IMG/VR virus record: IMGVR_UViG_3300049434_000094
Coordinates: 1-28,588 of that record
Direction: 5' to 3' (one strand)
Origin: a virus
DNA length: 28,588 bases
The notes below the pieces were generated by a model, which saw nothing but the letters and a program-made list of their open reading frames with translations, was not told the DNA's origin and did not search any database. Below are positions 7,852 to 15,931 of the stretch, one piece after another (position 1 is the stretch's first letter; each line of letters begins with the position of its first letter). A program made the position numbers and the translations under genes.

Positions 7852-8040
7852 ATGAAGGTCGACCCGCAAGCAAACCATATTTTGATCGACTACCACGCCA
7901 TGACGGCCAAGTTTGGGCCGCTCGACTTCGCTGAATTTGTCGTGCTGTGGCACGCCGCTGACGCCTTCATGACGACCGCTTTGAATGCCGGGTTCGACCC
8001 TGAGGACGTCCCGGAATTGCTGCCGCTGTCGATGGAGTAG
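7852..8040 (+). CDS. small protein of unknown function (62 aa)
   Basis: I choose ATG at 7852 (MKVDPQANHILIDYHAMTAK...). The frame is open upstream to 7825, but that stretch contains the -10-like TATACT. The protein is acidic and probably helical (FGPLDFAEFVVLWHAADAFM) with no membrane segment or cysteine. There is no Shine-Dalgarno sequence; the candidate promoter implies a leaderless message. It is followed by the zinc-knuckle gene on the same strand. Function is not recognised. The composition is protein-like rather than random, but a gene this short remains uncertain. Confidence 0.45.
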   Translation: MKVDPQANHILIDYHAMTAKFGPLDFAEFVVLWHAADAFMTTALNAGFDPEDVPELLPLSME

Positions 8041-8130
8041 CCAGCGCAGCTTTCGACTCTCACGCCACTCGCGAACATCGAGTTGGCGTTGCGTCCCGCC
8101 TTCGCCGAGATGACATGAGACAATTTGCCC

Positions 8131-9147
8131 ATGCGGTTTACGCTGAACGCCGACCTCGCCAGACGAATCGAGCGACATGTCGATGAAGTTGCACACGAAC
8201 GGCCGATTGTCGATGAGCAGGCCGTCGAGATCGCGCGCCGGCATCGGTGTTTACCTCTGTTCCGCGGACGGGACGGGTACTACGCGTTAAGCCTTGCCGG
8301 TGAAGTCGTTGAATTTCGATGGCAACACTTTGACGAACCGGAGCCCGAGTTGTTCGACGGACGCGCCTACGGGTGCGTTGCCGTGGGCTCACTTAAGTAC
8401 GACGAGCTAGCGCAACTTCTGCCGACCCGACAAGCTGATGCCTCGCTGTGCGAGCACTGCGCCGGCAGCGGGCAGCATCCTCTGGCGACGACCTATTCTG
8501 ATCCGCGAGTGATTTGCGAATGCGGCGGTTTGGGGTTCATACCGACGAGGAACGATACACCCGCGACTTATCTTGAACCGTCCACCGGACCGGCTGTGTT
8601 TCCTGACGCGATACCAACGACATATAAGGCGTCCCGATTCATTGAACTCTGCGCCGATCACGAACTGGAAAGCGACGGTGAATTGCAGCAGTTGCTGCTT
8701 CAGATGTTCCATCAGCCGGAGGTCGAAGTCTTCTATGTGCGTCCCAAGGATCGCGGAGGAAACGCTCGTATCGACGCAGCGATTCAACAAGGCCTTCTTC
8801 TCCAGGGCGAACAGAGGTTCTATTACTTTCAGGTCGATGAGAACTGTAACTTTGCGCACGTCAGCCCTACTCGGGGTGATGATGCGCGCGTGGAGTACAT
8901 GTTTGGATACGAAAAACGTGACTTCGTGTGGGCGAAGCGAATACTTCAAACTCAGATGTACGTCCGAATGCAATTGACACTTTCTGAGCGTGTGCGCCGC
9001 GACATTGATGCGGCGCTAAGAGAGGAACGCAACCCTTTCGAAGCGAAGCCGGGCGCATTCGGATTTTCAGTGGATCTTTTCAAGCTCGCCAGCATCGTGC
9101 GTGATCGGTACCGACAGTGGCGCGCACGTCGACGTTCCGATCACTAA
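8131..9147 (+). CDS. protein of unknown function with a DnaJ-like zinc knuckle (cargo gene)
   Basis: I choose ATG at 8131; a TTG two codons earlier is possible. The product has 338 residues. At residues about 108-137 it has CEHCAGSGQH followed by CECGGLGF, the spacing and glycines of a DnaJ-type CxxCxGxG zinc-binding element, though only one and a half repeats. The N-terminus is an alpha/beta region and the C-terminus is basic (RDRYRQWRARRRSD). No signal peptide or long membrane segment is seen. No Shine-Dalgarno is obvious. It is convergent with the DUF1834 gene, which ends 8 bp away, and it lies in the three-gene plus-strand island between tail genes. Function is unknown. Confidence 0.6.
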   Translation: MRFTLNADLARRIERHVDEVAHERPIVDEQAVEIARRHRCLPLFRGRDGYYALSLAGEVVEFRWQHFDEPEPELFDGRAYGCVAVGSLKYDELAQLLPTRQADASLCEHCAGSGQHPLATTYSDPRVICECGGLGFIPTRNDTPATYLEPSTGPAVFPDAIPTTYKASRFIELCADHELESDGELQQLLLQMFHQPEVEVFYVRPKDRGGNARIDAAIQQGLLLQGEQRFYYFQVDENCNFAHVSPTRGDDARVEYMFGYEKRDFVWAKRILQTQMYVRMQLTLSERVRRDIDAALREERNPFEAKPGAFGFSVDLFKLASIVRDRYRQWRARRRSDH

Positions 9148-9154
9148 TCTCATG

Positions 9155-9607
9155 CTAGCTGGCGAGCTGGAAGTCCTCCACCGCGCTCGCGTGAAACTCG
9201 ACCTGATAGGCGACACGCGGACCGCGGCGCATCATGAATTGCCACCGCTCGAAGACGAACGGCCCGTCCGCTTGCGTGTTCTTCCACGCCTTCGAACGCA
9301 TCGCCGCCTTCACGCGTCCGATGAGCCGGTAGGCGCCCGCAGTGCCGTCCGGCTTGTCGCGGAAGCTCTCGGCGACGACCACGACGATGAGCTTCAGTTC
9401 CTCGCGCTGATCGATGACGGCCTTGCTCGCGACGAGCGGCCCGTCGCTTTCTGCCTTCGGTAGGATCGTGCAGAGGAGCGGCGCGTTCTCGTGTTTCGTG
9501 ATCGCGTCCTCGATGTCGTCCGCCGACATCACCTTCCTGGCGTCGGTGACCTGATCGCGAAGGCGGTTCTGATTCTCATCATCGAAGACGAGGTAATCGA
9601 TCGCCAT
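9155..9607 (-). CDS. DUF1834 (Mu gp37/J-like) tail-neck protein
   Basis: The 150-residue product starts MAIDYLVFDDENQNRLRDQV and contains the strand-helix order and charge pattern of the DUF1834/gp37 family of Mu-like phages (PLLCTILPKAES, then LKLIVVVVAESFRD, and ending YQVEFHASAVEDFQL). These proteins sit at the head-tail junction or help terminate the tail. ATG at 9607 overlaps the upstream lysozyme stop region (ends 9608), so the two genes are coupled. The family normally follows gp36 and precedes tail shaft genes; here three plus-strand cargo genes separate it from the tube gene. Confidence 0.75.
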   Translation of the reverse strand: MAIDYLVFDDENQNRLRDQVTDARKVMSADDIEDAITKHENAPLLCTILPKAESDGPLVASKAVIDQREELKLIVVVVAESFRDKPDGTAGAYRLIGRVKAAMRSKAWKNTQADGPFVFERWQFMMRRGPRVAYQVEFHASAVEDFQLAS

Positions 9608-10273
9608 CTATCGGAGAGCGCCGCAGTCGTGATCGGCCGGCAGCGGCCCGGCCTCCGGAGCTGCAGCCGAGCTCGCGATCGGGACGATCGCAGCCGGCTG
9701 CGGTGTCAGCTCGATGAGCGCCTGATCGTCCATCCGTTTGAGAACGACGGCGGCGCCGAGCTGCGCGGAGATCGCCTTCGGATCGAAGCGGCCATCGGCG
9801 ACGTACTTGCCGCGCGTGTAGTGCTGCGAGCCGCTCCAGAGGTACGGCGAGGGAATGCCGCGCTTGCGGTAGCCCATGCCGTTGTAGCCTTCGAGCTTGT
9901 ACAGCGTTCCGGCGACGCTCCAATCCGTCCACGTCGTGAAGCCGTCGAGCGTGAGGGCGTCCACCGCACTCTCTTCCCACGTGAACGGCGGCTTGCCTTT
10001 GAGGGGCCGGCCGGCCGGCACGTTCACCGTGCGGCGACGGAGCGTGTCGCCGTTGTGAAGATGACAGCCGAAGTCACCGGAACACTCCAGATTGTGAATC
10101 GCGCCGATGACGTACCACGGAACCTTTGTCTGTGACGCGACCGCCTGATAGCGGTCCCGCGCCTTCATGATCTGAGTCACGACCTTCTCAGTCCGCTCGC
10201 GAAACTCCGGCCGCACTGTCGCCGCCCAAAAATTCGACTCGTACTCTTCACGCATCTCGCGTGTGAACGGCAT
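9608..10273 (-). CDS. lysozyme-family endolysin
   Basis: I choose ATG at 10273 behind GGAAGGGAGAAGAG, giving 221 residues. The motif GAIHNLECSGDFGCHLHNGD followed by RTVNVPAGRP and PPFTWEESAVDAL is characteristic of phage and bacterial lysozyme-family proteins (COG5526 type), with the glutamate in HNLE the likely catalytic acid. No signal peptide is present in this start, so export would need a holin. The open frame continues upstream to 10354 with a hydrophobic stretch (AVAIFFVSGVW), but that region contains a perfect hairpin and no Shine-Dalgarno. Placement among neck genes rather than in an early lysis cassette is unusual. Confidence 0.85.
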   Translation of the reverse strand: MPFTREMREEYESNFWAATVRPEFRERTEKVVTQIMKARDRYQAVASQTKVPWYVIGAIHNLECSGDFGCHLHNGDTLRRRTVNVPAGRPLKGKPPFTWEESAVDALTLDGFTTWTDWSVAGTLYKLEGYNGMGYRKRGIPSPYLWSGSQHYTRGKYVADGRFDPKAISAQLGAAVVLKRMDDQALIELTPQPAAIVPIASSAAAPEAGPLPADHDCGALR

Positions 10274-10296
10274 CTCTTCTCCCTTCCATCCCGTGC

Positions 10297-10322
10297 GAGC
10301 GGCGTCTTGCCAGACGCCGCTC
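10297..10322 (-). repeat. 11-bp perfect hairpin between virion morphogenesis and lysozyme genes
   Basis: GAGCGGCGTCT and AGACGCCGCTC pair perfectly around a 4-nt loop. A further GTG/CAC pair is possible across a one-base bulge. It lies in the 84-bp gap between the stop of the gpG-type gene (10358) and the lysozyme start (10273), 24 nt upstream of that start, without a T run. It may process or protect the mRNA, or attenuate lysozyme expression. Confidence 0.6.
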
Positions 10323-10357
10323 ACGAAGAAAATTGCGACTGCGATTTCGATCACTAC

Positions 10358-11104
10358 TCACGCTCCTTCGAATGTGTCGAGGTGCTTGGCGTAGACCTCG
10401 GTCGCCATCGCGTTGTCCTCGCTCGACACGCCGAGCCACTCGTTCTTCGGATAGCGGACGCTTCGAACGAGGAGGAAGAGGAAGCGGAGCTTGCGGCTCC
10501 CGCTGAACTTCTTCCGTTTGTCGTTCTGGACGAGAAAGAGCTTCCCGTCAGTACGCATAAAGAACGTGTTTTCGAAGTGCTCGGCGCGACGTGCCGTGCG
10601 GTTGTCTTTGATTGAAAGGCCGGCCGACAGAAAGCTGCCGGCGTCGGACGATGACGACTCGCCGCCCTTTGCTTCGAGCGGGATCGTCAGGTACTGACTG
10701 ACCTTCGGCGTGATGACCTTGCCTTGGTAGGCAACGTCAGCTCCGATGAAGGTCGAGTAGAGATCGACGCCATCGCCGCCAGGCATCGCCTCCGCACGAA
10801 TCGACCGGCCGAAGAGTCCGAACTCGCCGCCGAGCGGGTTGAGGCCGAGACGTTTGGCGAGTCCCGACTGAAGCGCGCGGCCGTGAACGTCGACTCCGCG
10901 GCCGAGACGATTGCGATTGCTCGCGACGAGACGCTTTGCGATCTCGACGCTTGGGCGCCGGAGCGCGCCCGGTTTCATCCGATCGCCGAGGAGCGCGATC
11001 CGCTGCTGGATCTCGCGCAGCCCGACGACTTCGACGCTTTGCTGCGTCAGGCGATCTTGAGAAGCGAGGCGCGCGTCATGACCGGAGCTGATCCGGTCGA
11101 CCAC
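10358..11104 (-). CDS. phage virion morphogenesis protein (Mu gpG / tail completion type)
   Basis: The N-terminal region VEVVGLREIQQRIALLGDRM, followed by RRPSVEIAKRLVASNRNRLG and GRALQSGL, matches the virion morphogenesis family (Mu gpG, P2 gpS-like). Members help join or complete heads and tails. The listed GTG start (11104) overlaps the DUF1320 gene by 58 bp. A CTG at 11050 overlapping its TGA stop is an alternative that would begin TQQSVEVVG. At 248 residues it is longer than usual: the middle (about 110-200) carries a Ser/Asp-rich insertion, and the C-terminus ends in ATEVYAKHLDTFEGA. Confidence 0.75.
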   Translation of the reverse strand: MVDRISSGHDARLASQDRLTQQSVEVVGLREIQQRIALLGDRMKPGALRRPSVEIAKRLVASNRNRLGRGVDVHGRALQSGLAKRLGLNPLGGEFGLFGRSIRAEAMPGGDGVDLYSTFIGADVAYQGKVITPKVSQYLTIPLEAKGGESSSSDAGSFLSAGLSIKDNRTARRAEHFENTFFMRTDGKLFLVQNDKRKKFSGSRKLRFLFLLVRSVRYPKNEWLGVSSEDNAMATEVYAKHLDTFEGA

Positions 11105-11502
11105 GCGCCGCTCGTGGACGTCGCACCAGAAGTCAGTTCAGCGACTCCTGGCAACACGGTCGAACGGTCCTCGCTCGCAAGTCCCGCGAGCCACGGCTCG
11201 AGCCGGCGCCGCTGCTGCGCGATTGCGTACTCCTCGCTTTCCTTGTCGCTCGTGTTGAGCCACGCCGGTTTGCAGTTGAAGAGCAGGCGCCAACGCCACA
11301 GGTCGAGGAAGATCGTGCGGAGCCCCGCACTGAACGGCGCCAGCGGCACGACGTAATACTTCCCGGCATGCAACTCGATCTCGCCGGCCGTGTCGTGTGC
11401 GGCCTGTTCCACCTTGCTGTTGTCGTTGTCGGTGATCTCAGCGACACGCGCCGGAGCGATGCGCTCGTAAACGTCTTCGAGCGTCAGCCCGTATGGATAC
11501 AC
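11047..11502 (-). CDS. DUF1320 (Mu gp36-like) head-tail connector
   Basis: I choose GTG at 11502 (VYPYGLTLEDVYERIAPARV), 2 nt after the upstream stop, giving 151 residues. This is the usual length for gp36-type proteins; the longer open frame to 11625 is a shadow of the lipoprotein gene. The helix-rich body and the segment AHDTAGEIELHAGKYYVVPL, then LRTIFLDLWRWRLL, fit the family, which contributes to the neck between portal and tail. Its position directly before the gpG-type gene and near DUF1834 matches Mu-like order. Confidence 0.75.
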   Translation of the reverse strand: MYPYGLTLEDVYERIAPARVAEITDNDNSKVEQAAHDTAGEIELHAGKYYVVPLAPFSAGLRTIFLDLWRWRLLFNCKPAWLNTSDKESEEYAIAQQRRRLEPWLAGLASEDRSTVLPGVAELTSGATSTSGAWSTGSAPVMTRASLLKIA

Positions 11503-11504
11503 GG

Positions 11505-11903
11505 TTAGACGATGCCCGCGTCGTGCAGCTCGCGGTAGAACTTGACCGCACGCTGGAGCGCGTCGAACAGAGCCTGAGTCGTCGTCTTCGTTCCGTCCGC
11601 GACGGCCGTCCCCGGCGCATCGCACGCGTTCAGCTGATCGTTGATCGCGAGGAGGGCCGGCTTGTACTGCTCCGGGACGCGCTGCCAGTTCGCCTTCGCG
11701 TACTCACGAACGGCTTCGACCTCTTTGCGATGCTCGATGTAGTAGGTGCAGAGCGCGCTGCGATCGGCCTCGGAGCCGCTGAGGCCGCGCACGATTTTGG
11801 CGCCCGCGGCAACGCCGGTCACGACGAGCGCGCCGGTCGAGCCGCAGGCAGCGAGCGTCAGAAGAGAGACGATGAGAACAGCAATGGTCAGGATCTTTTT
11901 CAA
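11505..11903 (-). CDS. small lipoprotein of unknown function
   Basis: I choose TTG at 11903 with GGAG 10 nt upstream. Residues 1-20 are a signal peptide with a clear lipobox (LLTLAAC), so the mature protein of about 112 residues should be lipid-anchored. It is mostly helical (VRGLSGSEADRSALCTYYIE...). Gene order places it inside the neck module, immediately before gp36 and two genes from the lysozyme. A spanin-like role in lysis is possible but no partner inner-membrane spanin is evident. It could equally be a cargo gene for host envelope modification. Confidence 0.65.
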   Translation of the reverse strand: MKKILTIAVLIVSLLTLAACGSTGALVVTGVAAGAKIVRGLSGSEADRSALCTYYIEHRKEVEAVREYAKANWQRVPEQYKPALLAINDQLNACDAPGTAVADGTKTTTQALFDALQRAVKFYRELHDAGIV

Positions 11904-11935
11904 TGGTTGGTTTCTCCGTTCTTACAGCAGGGTTG

Positions 11936-12358
11936 TTAGTCGGTCACTTCGTCCCACGCGGCGCGCAAGGCGGTTTCCAGACGCTCTACCGGCACGCCTT
12001 CGCGGAAGGCGTTGATTCCCGCGAACGTCTCGCCTTCGAAGGCGTACTCGGCGCCCTTTTGCTTGAGGAGGCCGAAGTGCTTGGCGAGACGCGCACCGAA
12101 GTTGTGCGCGGCGTAGACCGGCGCGAGCGAGGGACGCGTCGGCGCGTCCGGGTCGCTGATCGTGTTGTTCGTCAGCAGTGCTTCGATGTCGCTGTCCGAC
12201 TGTCCGATCGCGCGCAGCTCCTCTTCCGTCACCGTTGCTCCGGTTGTGCGGATGTCGAGTTCCCGAGGAGCCTTCTTGTCGGTCTGCGGCTTGTAGCCGA
12301 GGTTGAGCGTGCCGTGTACCTCGAAGGTGCGCGGCACACTCGTCGTTTCATTGGACAT
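11936..12358 (-). CDS. phage protein of unknown function, head-neck region
   Basis: I choose ATG at 12358 (MSNETTSVPRTFEVHGTLNL) with AAAGGA upstream, giving 140 residues. No membrane segment or cysteine is present. The N-terminus is beta-rich (FEVHGTLNLGYK) and the rest helical, with a VTEEELRAIGQSDSDIEALL segment like the FPFRSEL-type or HeH/LEM-like helices sometimes seen in neck proteins. It lies between the major capsid and gp36 genes, where Mu-like phages often encode a small gp35-like protein. That assignment is by position only. Confidence 0.55.
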   Translation of the reverse strand: MSNETTSVPRTFEVHGTLNLGYKPQTDKKAPRELDIRTTGATVTEEELRAIGQSDSDIEALLTNNTISDPDAPTRPSLAPVYAAHNFGARLAKHFGLLKQKGAEYAFEGETFAGINAFREGVPVERLETALRAAWDEVTD

Positions 12359-12408
12359 CACGATTCCTTTCGCTTGTTGAGATGGTTCGTGCGCGAAGAC
12401 GCGCGGAG

Positions 12409-12609
12409 TTACAGAAAGAGAAGAGCGGCGAGGACAGCGGCGACGACCGTTGAGGCCAGGACGGCGACACTGAGCCGGCGCGGACTGCACCTGAAGTCGC
12501 CGCTAATGTGATGACCGCCGCAGGCGTAGCAGCGGGAAACGGCTTCGATCTCGTGATCGTTCATCACGACGCAGCGCTCCGCGCGTGAGCAATAGTTGTG
12601 ATCGCGCAT
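12409..12609 (-). CDS. small cysteine-rich membrane protein (66 aa)
   Basis: ATG at 12609 follows the major capsid stop (12616) by 6 nt. The N-terminal half has five cysteines (NYCSRAERC, CYACGGHH, then FRC), which could form a zinc ribbon or disulfides. The C-terminal 20 residues are one hydrophobic helix (LSVAVLASTVVAAVLAALLF), so it is tail-anchored. Ribosome binding is weak and may depend on coupling to the capsid gene. Function is not recognised; it does not resemble Mu Com beyond the cysteine content. Confidence 0.5.
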   Translation of the reverse strand: MRDHNYCSRAERCVVMNDHEIEAVSRCYACGGHHISGDFRCSPRRLSVAVLASTVVAAVLAALLFL

Positions 12610-12615
12610 GTGGGG

Positions 12616-13629
12616 TTAGGTGATGACGCGATCGGCGAGGAACATGCGGTTATTGCCCGTTGCCGTCGCACGCCACATGACGCCCCACTTATCGACGACC
12701 GGGTAGATATCCGCGTCGCGATCCTTGTCGCGGTGCGGTTCGCGCACGATCGGGAATCCTTTACGCCGCACGATCGCGCCGGCGAGCGGCGCGTCGATGG
12801 TTGGCTTGTCGATCTTGCGGTAGATGACGACGACGTTCGTCCAGAGGTGGAAGAACTGAATCGTGCGCGTGTCCTTCGGATCGGTTTGCGTCTGGTACTT
12901 GCCGCTGAGGATCTTGACTTCCTTCACGCTCCAGATCGCGGCAAGGTGCGCCTCGGTTGCCGGCTGTTTGAAGCCAGCCGTCGTGATGATCTGGCACTTC
13001 GGATGGTTCTTCACTTTCGTGAAGACATCCATCGGAAGTCCGACCGTGAACGAGCGGCGGTCGACCTCGTGCGAGACTTCGAGCGCGGTACACCAGCGAT
13101 CGACATCGACGTTCGGATCGGAGTTGACGTAGTCGCTCCACCGAAGTGCTGAGGCGGCGATCGTCTCTTTGAAACCGGCCGCGAAGTTCGTCGGACTGGA
13201 AACGAAGTCGCGAACCGTTTTTTCTTTAAAGAGCGTCAGCGAGTCGCCGGCGCGTTGGATCGTGCGATCCTTGAACGCCTCCCGGTCGTCGGGCTCGATC
13301 TCGTTCAGCTCCTCGTCGTAAAGGATGGCGTCGAGGCCAACCTTCACCATCTTGTAGTCGCCGTGCGAGAGCTGAATCGAGACGCTCTTCCGCTTTTCGC
13401 CGAGCGGCTGGACAAGGCCGGCGACGATCTTGTGACCGTCGGCGCCGAACTCGGTCCAGCTTCCGCGCTCGCGACTGACGTCTACGGTCGGCAGGATCTC
13501 GTTCGCGCCGACGAAGTCCGGCCGCCCGTAGCCGGAGATCAGAGCGCTCTCGTGCGGGAGACCTGACTGCAAATCCTCCGTTCGAGACTGACTTGAAACT
13601 TCGAGTGCCTCGATTTCGGAGACACTCAT
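12616..13629 (-). CDS. major capsid protein
   Basis: I choose ATG at 13629 (MSVSEIEALEVSSQSRTEDL), giving 337 residues; GTG or ATG starts up to 13665 are in frame in a purine-rich stretch (AGGGAG, AGGGGG). The protein has the length, composition and position (after protease/scaffold and decoration genes) of an HK97-fold major head protein of Mu-like phages. Visible segments include GRPDFVGANEILPTVDVSRE near the N-terminal arm, FKETIAASALRWSDYVNSDP in a spine-helix-like region, and the final VMWRATATGNNRMFLADRVI typical of the last strands. It should be the main virion protein. Confidence 0.8.
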   Translation of the reverse strand: MSVSEIEALEVSSQSRTEDLQSGLPHESALISGYGRPDFVGANEILPTVDVSRERGSWTEFGADGHKIVAGLVQPLGEKRKSVSIQLSHGDYKMVKVGLDAILYDEELNEIEPDDREAFKDRTIQRAGDSLTLFKEKTVRDFVSSPTNFAAGFKETIAASALRWSDYVNSDPNVDVDRWCTALEVSHEVDRRSFTVGLPMDVFTKVKNHPKCQIITTAGFKQPATEAHLAAIWSVKEVKILSGKYQTQTDPKDTRTIQFFHLWTNVVVIYRKIDKPTIDAPLAGAIVRRKGFPIVREPHRDKDRDADIYPVVDKWGVMWRATATGNNRMFLADRVIT

Positions 13630-13749
13630 TCCATTGCGGGTTTTCCCCCTCACTCCCTCTCCCATGACGCCCGCAGGGCGCTTCGTTGTGGTGTTGTTGG
13701 ATTAGCGCCGTCACTCGCGACTGCGGTCGCGGCGGCGCGGAGCGCGGCG

Positions 13750-14253
13750 TTACGCGGCCTTCAAGACCTTCTGCAGGCGAAGGCGCGCGAGAAGCGCGTT
13801 GAAGGCGGTTACGACGTCGGCCGTCGTTGCGCCGCCTGCGAGGTCGGCTAGGGCCGCTGCGGGATTGCGCGAGTCGTAGTTGACGAAGACGAACGCCTCG
13901 CGTTGCTCGCCGACATTGCCGCCCGTCGCGACGTAGCAGAGGACTTCTTCGTTATCGCCATCGGCGAGAACCGTGCGGCCTTGGTTGTCGGTCGTACAGA
14001 AGCTCTTGTCCGGCACCGTCTCGCCGAGCTCCACCATCGCCGGCCCGAAATTGACGCCCGTGAGACGCGAGGGCGGATTGCCATTCACGTTATCGACGTC
14101 GTTCTGTGAGAAGTCGAAACGCGCAACGGCGGCTGCGCGCGAACCGGCGACGGTGATCTGATCGCCGTTCTTGTCGATCCATCGGCCGGCCTTCACGATC
14201 GCGGACGGAGCGTACGTCTCCGTCGACACGGGTCTTTTGCCCGGATACTCCAT
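13750..14253 (-). CDS. probable head decoration protein
   Basis: ATG at 14253 is preceded by AAGGAGGG with good spacing, a strong signal suited to an abundant structural protein. The 167-residue product is beta-rich (IVKAGRWIDKNGDQITVAGS ... TVLADGDNEEVLCYVATGGN), with an alanine-rich helical C-terminus (AALADLAGGATTADVVTAFN). It lies exactly between scaffold/protease and major capsid, the usual place of the decoration protein that cements expanded capsids. The N-terminus lacks a signal peptide. The assignment is mainly by position and composition. Confidence 0.6.
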   Translation of the reverse strand: MEYPGKRPVSTETYAPSAIVKAGRWIDKNGDQITVAGSRAAAVARFDFSQNDVDNVNGNPPSRLTGVNFGPAMVELGETVPDKSFCTTDNQGRTVLADGDNEEVLCYVATGGNVGEQREAFVFVNYDSRNPAAALADLAGGATTADVVTAFNALLARLRLQKVLKAA

Positions 14254-14303
14254 GAGTCCCTCCTTGGGGTGATGTCACGCGAGGCAGGACGCCCGCGCGC
14301 TTG

Positions 14304-15719
14304 TTACGCGGCGACGCGCAGCGATTCGAGACGGAGCCTGTTCGCCTCGGGATAGGTGAGGCCCTTCTCGTTTGCGATGGCGATCGTCTCTGCGAACACC
14401 GATGCCGAGGCCTTCAGAGACTCGCTCGCGTCGTCAGGCAGCGCCGCCGCGCGCTCGTCACGTCGCTGCCGTGCGGCTTCGCGCGCGTCGGCTGTTGGCG
14501 TAGGCGCATCGGACTGCGTTGCGAGGTCGATCGAGGTCACCTGCAATCCTTCGAGCGACGACAGCGCGAGCGCGACGTCACTCTTCGCGACGCGAATCAG
14601 GTCCGCTTCGAATGCGGGCGTGATCTGTTTGCCGGCCTTTCGCTGCCGCGCGATCTCGAACGCGATCCGCTCCTCGGCACTCTTCGTCTCGGCCACGGCG
14701 AGACGTTCCTCGAGTTCGCGAACTCTCTCAGCCGATGCGCTCGACGCTTTGAGACTCATGACCGCGAGCGCAAGCTCACGCGTGTCGGTTGTCTCGATGC
14801 CGAGCGCGAGAGCGATCGGCGTAAGATCGACGGCCAATGAGCCGTCTTTCCGTTCCGCACGGGCTCCATCCGCGCCCGCCTTTTGCGAAGTCGCCTCGAT
14901 CGCGGCGGTGAGCTGTTCGTCGCCGAGGAGATGCGCGATTCGTTTCGCGCTCGCGCCTCCTGACTCCGAGCCCTCCTCCAGAAAGATTGTCTCTTCGGTG
15001 TCCGGCACCAGCTCCGCTAGTTTGACCAGATCCGCGCGCAGCTCCTTTCCGGTGACGGTGATCGGCCGTCCCACCGTGAAGCGCAGACTCTCCAAAAGTT
15101 GATTCAACTCTTTCTCCCTCCCTCCCTTGTTGTTTGCTGTTGCACACAGGAGCCTGAGTGGCGCGCCGCCCTTGTTTTGTGATGTGCGCTCGATGCCGAA
15201 GTCGGTCCGCGCGTGATCGGTGATGTACGGCCGGTGCCAGGATCCTGGGTTGTTCGTGAGCGCGAGGTGCCTCAGGCCATAGATCCGGTCGTCTTTGCGC
15301 GACCAAAAAAAGCTCGGTGAGTCGTAGTAATACTCGCCGGCTTCGAGCTGCGCTCTCGCCCTTTCGGTCCATTCGACGCGAGCGAGAAGTCCGCTCGCGC
15401 CTCCCGCGCGCAACTCGACGATTCGTCCCGCGGCCGGCGCCTCGACGTCCTTGTCCGAGAGGTGTTCGTAATCGACTACGAGGTCGTTGCCGCGGAGATT
15501 GAAAAAGTCGACGCAGCTCTCCTGACTGATCTCGTCTGTGATCCAAGTCTTCTTCTCGCCGTCGAGTTCACCGACATACGTCGGCGATGGAAAAATCTGA
15601 ACCCACTCCGGGGCTGGCCCGCCCATTCTCTGCGAGCCGCGCCGGAGGCGTCCGGCTCTCAGCCACAGGAGCGCGGGCGCGATTTCGGGTACGCATCGCG
15701 CGGCACTCTGTTCCCTCAC
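14304..15719 (-). CDS. prohead protease/scaffold (Mu gpI-like)
   Basis: I choose GTG at 15719, with GGAGAGG 9 nt upstream; GTG 15725 is nearly as good. The product has about 471 residues. The N-terminal 190 residues fit the Mu gpI protease: PEWVQIFPSPTYVGELDGEK, then LRGNDLVVDYEHLSD (conserved D-Y-E-H, likely including the catalytic His) and YYYDSPSFFW, then LRHLALTNNPG. The C-terminal half is an Ala/Glu-rich coiled coil (ERVRELEERLAVAETKSAEE...), as expected for scaffold (Z) produced together with the protease. It probably cleaves itself and the scaffold during head maturation. The adjacent plus-strand cargo genes separate it from the MuF gene. Confidence 0.88.
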   Translation of the reverse strand: MREQSAARCVPEIAPALLWLRAGRLRRGSQRMGGPAPEWVQIFPSPTYVGELDGEKKTWITDEISQESCVDFFNLRGNDLVVDYEHLSDKDVEAPAAGRIVELRAGGASGLLARVEWTERARAQLEAGEYYYDSPSFFWSRKDDRIYGLRHLALTNNPGSWHRPYITDHARTDFGIERTSQNKGGAPLRLLCATANNKGGREKELNQLLESLRFTVGRPITVTGKELRADLVKLAELVPDTEETIFLEEGSESGGASAKRIAHLLGDEQLTAAIEATSQKAGADGARAERKDGSLAVDLTPIALALGIETTDTRELALAVMSLKASSASAERVRELEERLAVAETKSAEERIAFEIARQRKAGKQITPAFEADLIRVAKSDVALALSSLEGLQVTSIDLATQSDAPTPTADAREAARQRRDERAAALPDDASESLKASASVFAETIAIANEKGLTYPEANRLRLESLRVAA

Positions 15720-15765
15720 TCCCACTTGCCCCTCTCCCTTTGTAATAGCACCGCCGTTTAGCGGA

Positions 15766-15793
15766 CAGATTTGCGCAGTTCCGCCCAAATCTG
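15766..15793. promoter_or_regulatory. 8-bp inverted repeat in the divergent region before the cargo pair
   Basis: CAGATTTG and CAAATCTG are perfect inverted copies separated by 12 nt. They lie in the 200-bp gap between the divergently read protease gene and the cargo gene at 15932. This could be an operator or a hairpin; no protein is tied to it. Confidence 0.3.
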
Positions 15794-15931
15794 ACGGGAG
15801 ACTGCCAGTGCCAGCCTGCCCAACTTCACGTTGCAGACTGAACGTGGTTCGTCGCGCACTGGTCAATTCGCGAGACCGAGGGTAGGGAACCGGTGCGCCG
15901 CTGACTCTCCTTAGATATAGGAGGACATGCG

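Noticed and set aside
12409-12609. 66-residue cysteine protein considered as a Mu Com homologue
   Set aside because: It has a C-terminal membrane helix and different cysteine spacing, and no mom-type gene is seen.
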